DNA of 49,536 bases, from positions 1 to 49,536 of the IMG/VR virus record IMGVR_UViG_3300025313_000025. One strand, 5' to 3'. The notes below the pieces were generated by a model that made no database searches, was not told where the DNA came from, and saw only the letters and a program-made list of their open reading frames with translations. Shown here piece after piece: positions 48,247 to 49,536 of the stretch. A program made the position numbers and the translations under genes. This DNA is from a virus. How positions within the stretch are numbered: position 1 is the stretch's first letter; the number at the start of each line of letters is the position of its first letter.

Positions 48247-48435
48247 ATGACCGTCGGGGGATATGGGATCCCCCTCATCTGTCCTCGATGTCCACGAGAG
48301 ACGGCTCATCGGGCTCTCAAGACACCCCGCATCAAGGTTCCCAAGTGTCCTGATTGTGGTGCGCTCCTCGTGCCGACCGATCCTATACGGCGAGCGGCAT
48401 GGGAGGAGAAGAGCCACCATGGTCCGCAGACTTGA
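48247..48435 (+). CDS. Small zinc-ribbon protein, 62 aa
   Basis: ATG 48247 overlaps the stop of an 11-codon mini-frame (48215-48250), which could be a translational leader. C-P-R-C-P and C-P-D-C-G frame a 20-residue basic loop, a four-cysteine zinc ribbon. Possible DNA-binding or RNA-polymerase-interacting protein. Role unproven. Confidence 0.7.
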   Translation: MTVGGYGIPLICPRCPRETAHRALKTPRIKVPKCPDCGALLVPTDPIRRAAWEEKSHHGPQT

Positions 48436-48447
48436 TACCGTGTATCG

Positions 48448-48837
48448 ATGCCGATCACTCCAGATGTCGTCGAACACACCGCCAAGTGGATGGTCATCCT
48501 TCGTGATGACTGGACGAAGGACATCCCGATCCGGATGCACTCGGTCGCACTCGATGCTGGTGGGGCACCTCAGTGGAGTCCGGAGCTCAAGTCATGGCTT
48601 GCTGATAAAGACGGGCCGCGCTATCGGATGACCAAAGCCATGCGGCGTTTACGCCGAGTGTCGGTGAGGGAGTTCGAGGTCGCCTACAGGATGATCATCC
48701 TGTCTGAGCCGATAGATCATACGACGGCATGGCTCAACGACCGAGCCATCCGTAACGCCAAGCCAGAACGTTATTCGGTCACCGACACCAGAACGATCAT
48801 CGTGTCGGCCGTAGATAAGTTGCTCGCTTGGTATTGA
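48448..48837 (+). CDS. Hypothetical protein, possible regulator, 129 aa
   Basis: 129 residues, no ribosome site before ATG 48448. VVEHTAKWMVILRDDWTKDI, then a basic helical region (MTKAMRRLRRVSVREFEVAY) and C-terminal helices. The pattern resembles sigma-like or ArpU-type late regulators only loosely. No firm family. Confidence 0.6.
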   Translation: MPITPDVVEHTAKWMVILRDDWTKDIPIRMHSVALDAGGAPQWSPELKSWLADKDGPRYRMTKAMRRLRRVSVREFEVAYRMIILSEPIDHTTAWLNDRAIRNAKPERYSVTDTRTIIVSAVDKLLAWY

Positions 48838-48840
48838 TAG

Positions 48841-49215
48841 ATGCGGTGCCAGTATTGCAACTGGACACCCCATGACGTCAGCGTCCATGAGGACCTTTGC
48901 CCAAAGGGTCATCCCACAGAGATCGTCGGTCTTTATGTGGCAGGTCAGCAGTGGCCGGTCTGTCGAGCCTGCCAACGTGATCGCCAGAGGCGCTATGAGC
49001 TCCGTCGCTCCGATCCATCATGGACCGCTCCGGTACGACGCCTGCGTGATGGAGCGGTCAAACGAGCCTTCCTGAAGTATCCACGTGGCTGGCGATCAAA
49101 GCAGATGGTGCGACTAGCCAACATGCTCTCAGATGCGCGACAATCACAGCGGTCTATTTCGACCCTCGACACAGGGGGGCCGGATGGTAGGACCAAGTCC
49201 GCCGGGGGGCGATAG
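48841..49215 (+). CDS. Zinc-binding hypothetical protein, 124 aa
   Basis: C-x2-C (CQYCNW), CPKGHP and VCRACQRDRQRRY make a Cys/His pattern like the small HNH-associated zinc proteins of phages, but no full H-N-H core is seen. The C-terminal half is Arg-rich and basic. Its stop codon (49213-49215) lies in the first arm of the interlocked repeat at 49201-49254. Confidence 0.65.
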   Translation: MRCQYCNWTPHDVSVHEDLCPKGHPTEIVGLYVAGQQWPVCRACQRDRQRRYELRRSDPSWTAPVRRLRDGAVKRAFLKYPRGWRSKQMVRLANMLSDARQSQRSISTLDTGGPDGRTKSAGGR

Positions 49216-49254
49216 AGCAGTGCCTTTGTCGGGTCAGCCCCCCGGCGCTCTATC
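49201..49254. terminator. Interlocked inverted repeats between convergent genes
   Basis: GCCGGGGGGC (49201-49210) pairs with GCCCCCCGGC (49237-49246); GATAGAGC (49211-49218) pairs with GCTCTATC (49247-49254). The order A1-B1-A2-B2 is an H-type pseudoknot topology, or two exclusive hairpins. Stops of both convergent genes lie inside it. Likely bidirectional terminator. Confidence 0.7.
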
Positions 49255-49536
49255 CTGGGACTGATCGACCCCATGCGTCATGCGAATCATGCTCACCGAC
49301 ACGCATAAAGCCATCTCCGGTGAAGCCATATGCATAGACCGGTGTCTCCAAGTCCATCGCCTTCTCGACGACGTGTGCTGTCCCGCCGATCAGCGTGGTG
49401 GTGGAGAAATATGTCAACACCAGATCGACTGAGCGCACCAACTCGATATCTCGAAGGAACGTCGCCCCCTTCCCCCCTATCGGGTCAGGACGGAACCACT
49501 CCACGTCAAGCCACAGACTGATGGCCAGCTTGGCCA
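49250..49536 (-). CDS. Rossmann-like nucleotide-binding protein, 5' end cut
   Basis: Leftward frame open to the window edge, 95 codons seen; the start is outside. FLRDIELVRSVDLVLTYFST, then GGTAHVVEKAMDLETPVYAY resembles the SLOG/DprA-like and 2-deoxyribosyltransferase-like phage proteins, in which a G-T-x-H-V-V-E-K-A helix follows a phosphate-binding turn. In this family the helix lies next to the nucleotide. Tentative. It may belong to another leftward early block that would continue past the window. Confidence 0.6.
   Translation of the reverse strand, partial: AKLAISLWLDVEWFRPDPIGGKGATFLRDIELVRSVDLVLTYFSTTTLIGGTAHVVEKAMDLETPVYAYGFTGDGFMRVGEHDSHDAWGRSVPG

Noticed and set aside
1-49536. Integrase, att site or prophage boundary
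   Set aside because: No tyrosine or serine recombinase frame, tRNA or flanking host genes were found; the window looks wholly phage.

Overview
The window reads as part of the genome of an uncultured, high-GC tailed phage. It has a complete set of head genes, a frameshifted tail assembly chaperone pair, a 1577-residue tape measure and no contractile sheath, so the virion is most likely a siphovirus. Strong AAGGAGG-type ribosome sites, ATGA/GTGA stop-start overlaps, frequent GTG starts, C39-like lytic peptidases and an early beta-sandwich lipoprotein all resemble phages of Actinobacteriota. The host assignment is inference. No integrase, att site, DNA polymerase or tRNA was found, so lifestyle cannot be judged here.

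Layout. (1) Positions 1-1011 hold a leftward block of very small genes, two with hairpin terminators. (2) Positions 1012-1305 are a divergent control region with a leftward promoter, a rightward promoter and palindromic operator-like sites. (3) Positions 1306-8232 are a tight rightward train of about 23 small early genes, mostly of unknown function. They include a Phd-like protein, a lipoprotein, an HTH/zinc protein and a possible nuclease. Many junctions reuse one short sequence carrying the next gene's ribosome site. (4) Positions 8233-10577 have a terminator, a promoter region with repeated CGTGGCACG sites, a second Phd-like protein, a QueD-like protein and a ParB-like protein. (5) Positions 10578-14574 carry TerS, TerL, the portal and a beta-rich protein. 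(6) Positions 14575-27203 are an accessory island between portal and prohead protease. It starts with a structured untranslated region ending in a strong terminator, and carries five glycosyltransferase-like genes, two methyltransferases, a sugar epimerase, an HNH gene and a 1435-residue protein with about 62 copies of a 14-residue repeat. (7) Positions 27160-34478 hold protease, major capsid protein, an antisense HNH endonuclease, connector and neck proteins, tail tube and chaperones. (8) Positions 34468-46278 hold the tape measure, two related hub proteins (one with a propeller-like insert and a peptidase), two more 14-residue-repeat proteins and a fibre protein. (9) Positions 46399-48210 form the lysis cassette. 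(10) Positions 48247-49215 hold small zinc or regulatory proteins, which converge on a leftward Rossmann-like gene cut by the window end.

How it may fit together. The head-neck-tail order is canonical except for the glycan island. The island pairs a sugar-building and methyl-capping gene set with a Ser/Thr-rich repeat protein whose C-terminus resembles a BppU-type attachment domain. The same repeat recurs at the tail tip (44529-45598) and as a short C-terminal tag on the tail terminator. The simplest reading is a virion appendage system, perhaps glycosylated by the phage's own enzymes. This is the most promising undescribed system in the window, together with the structured RNA at its left border.
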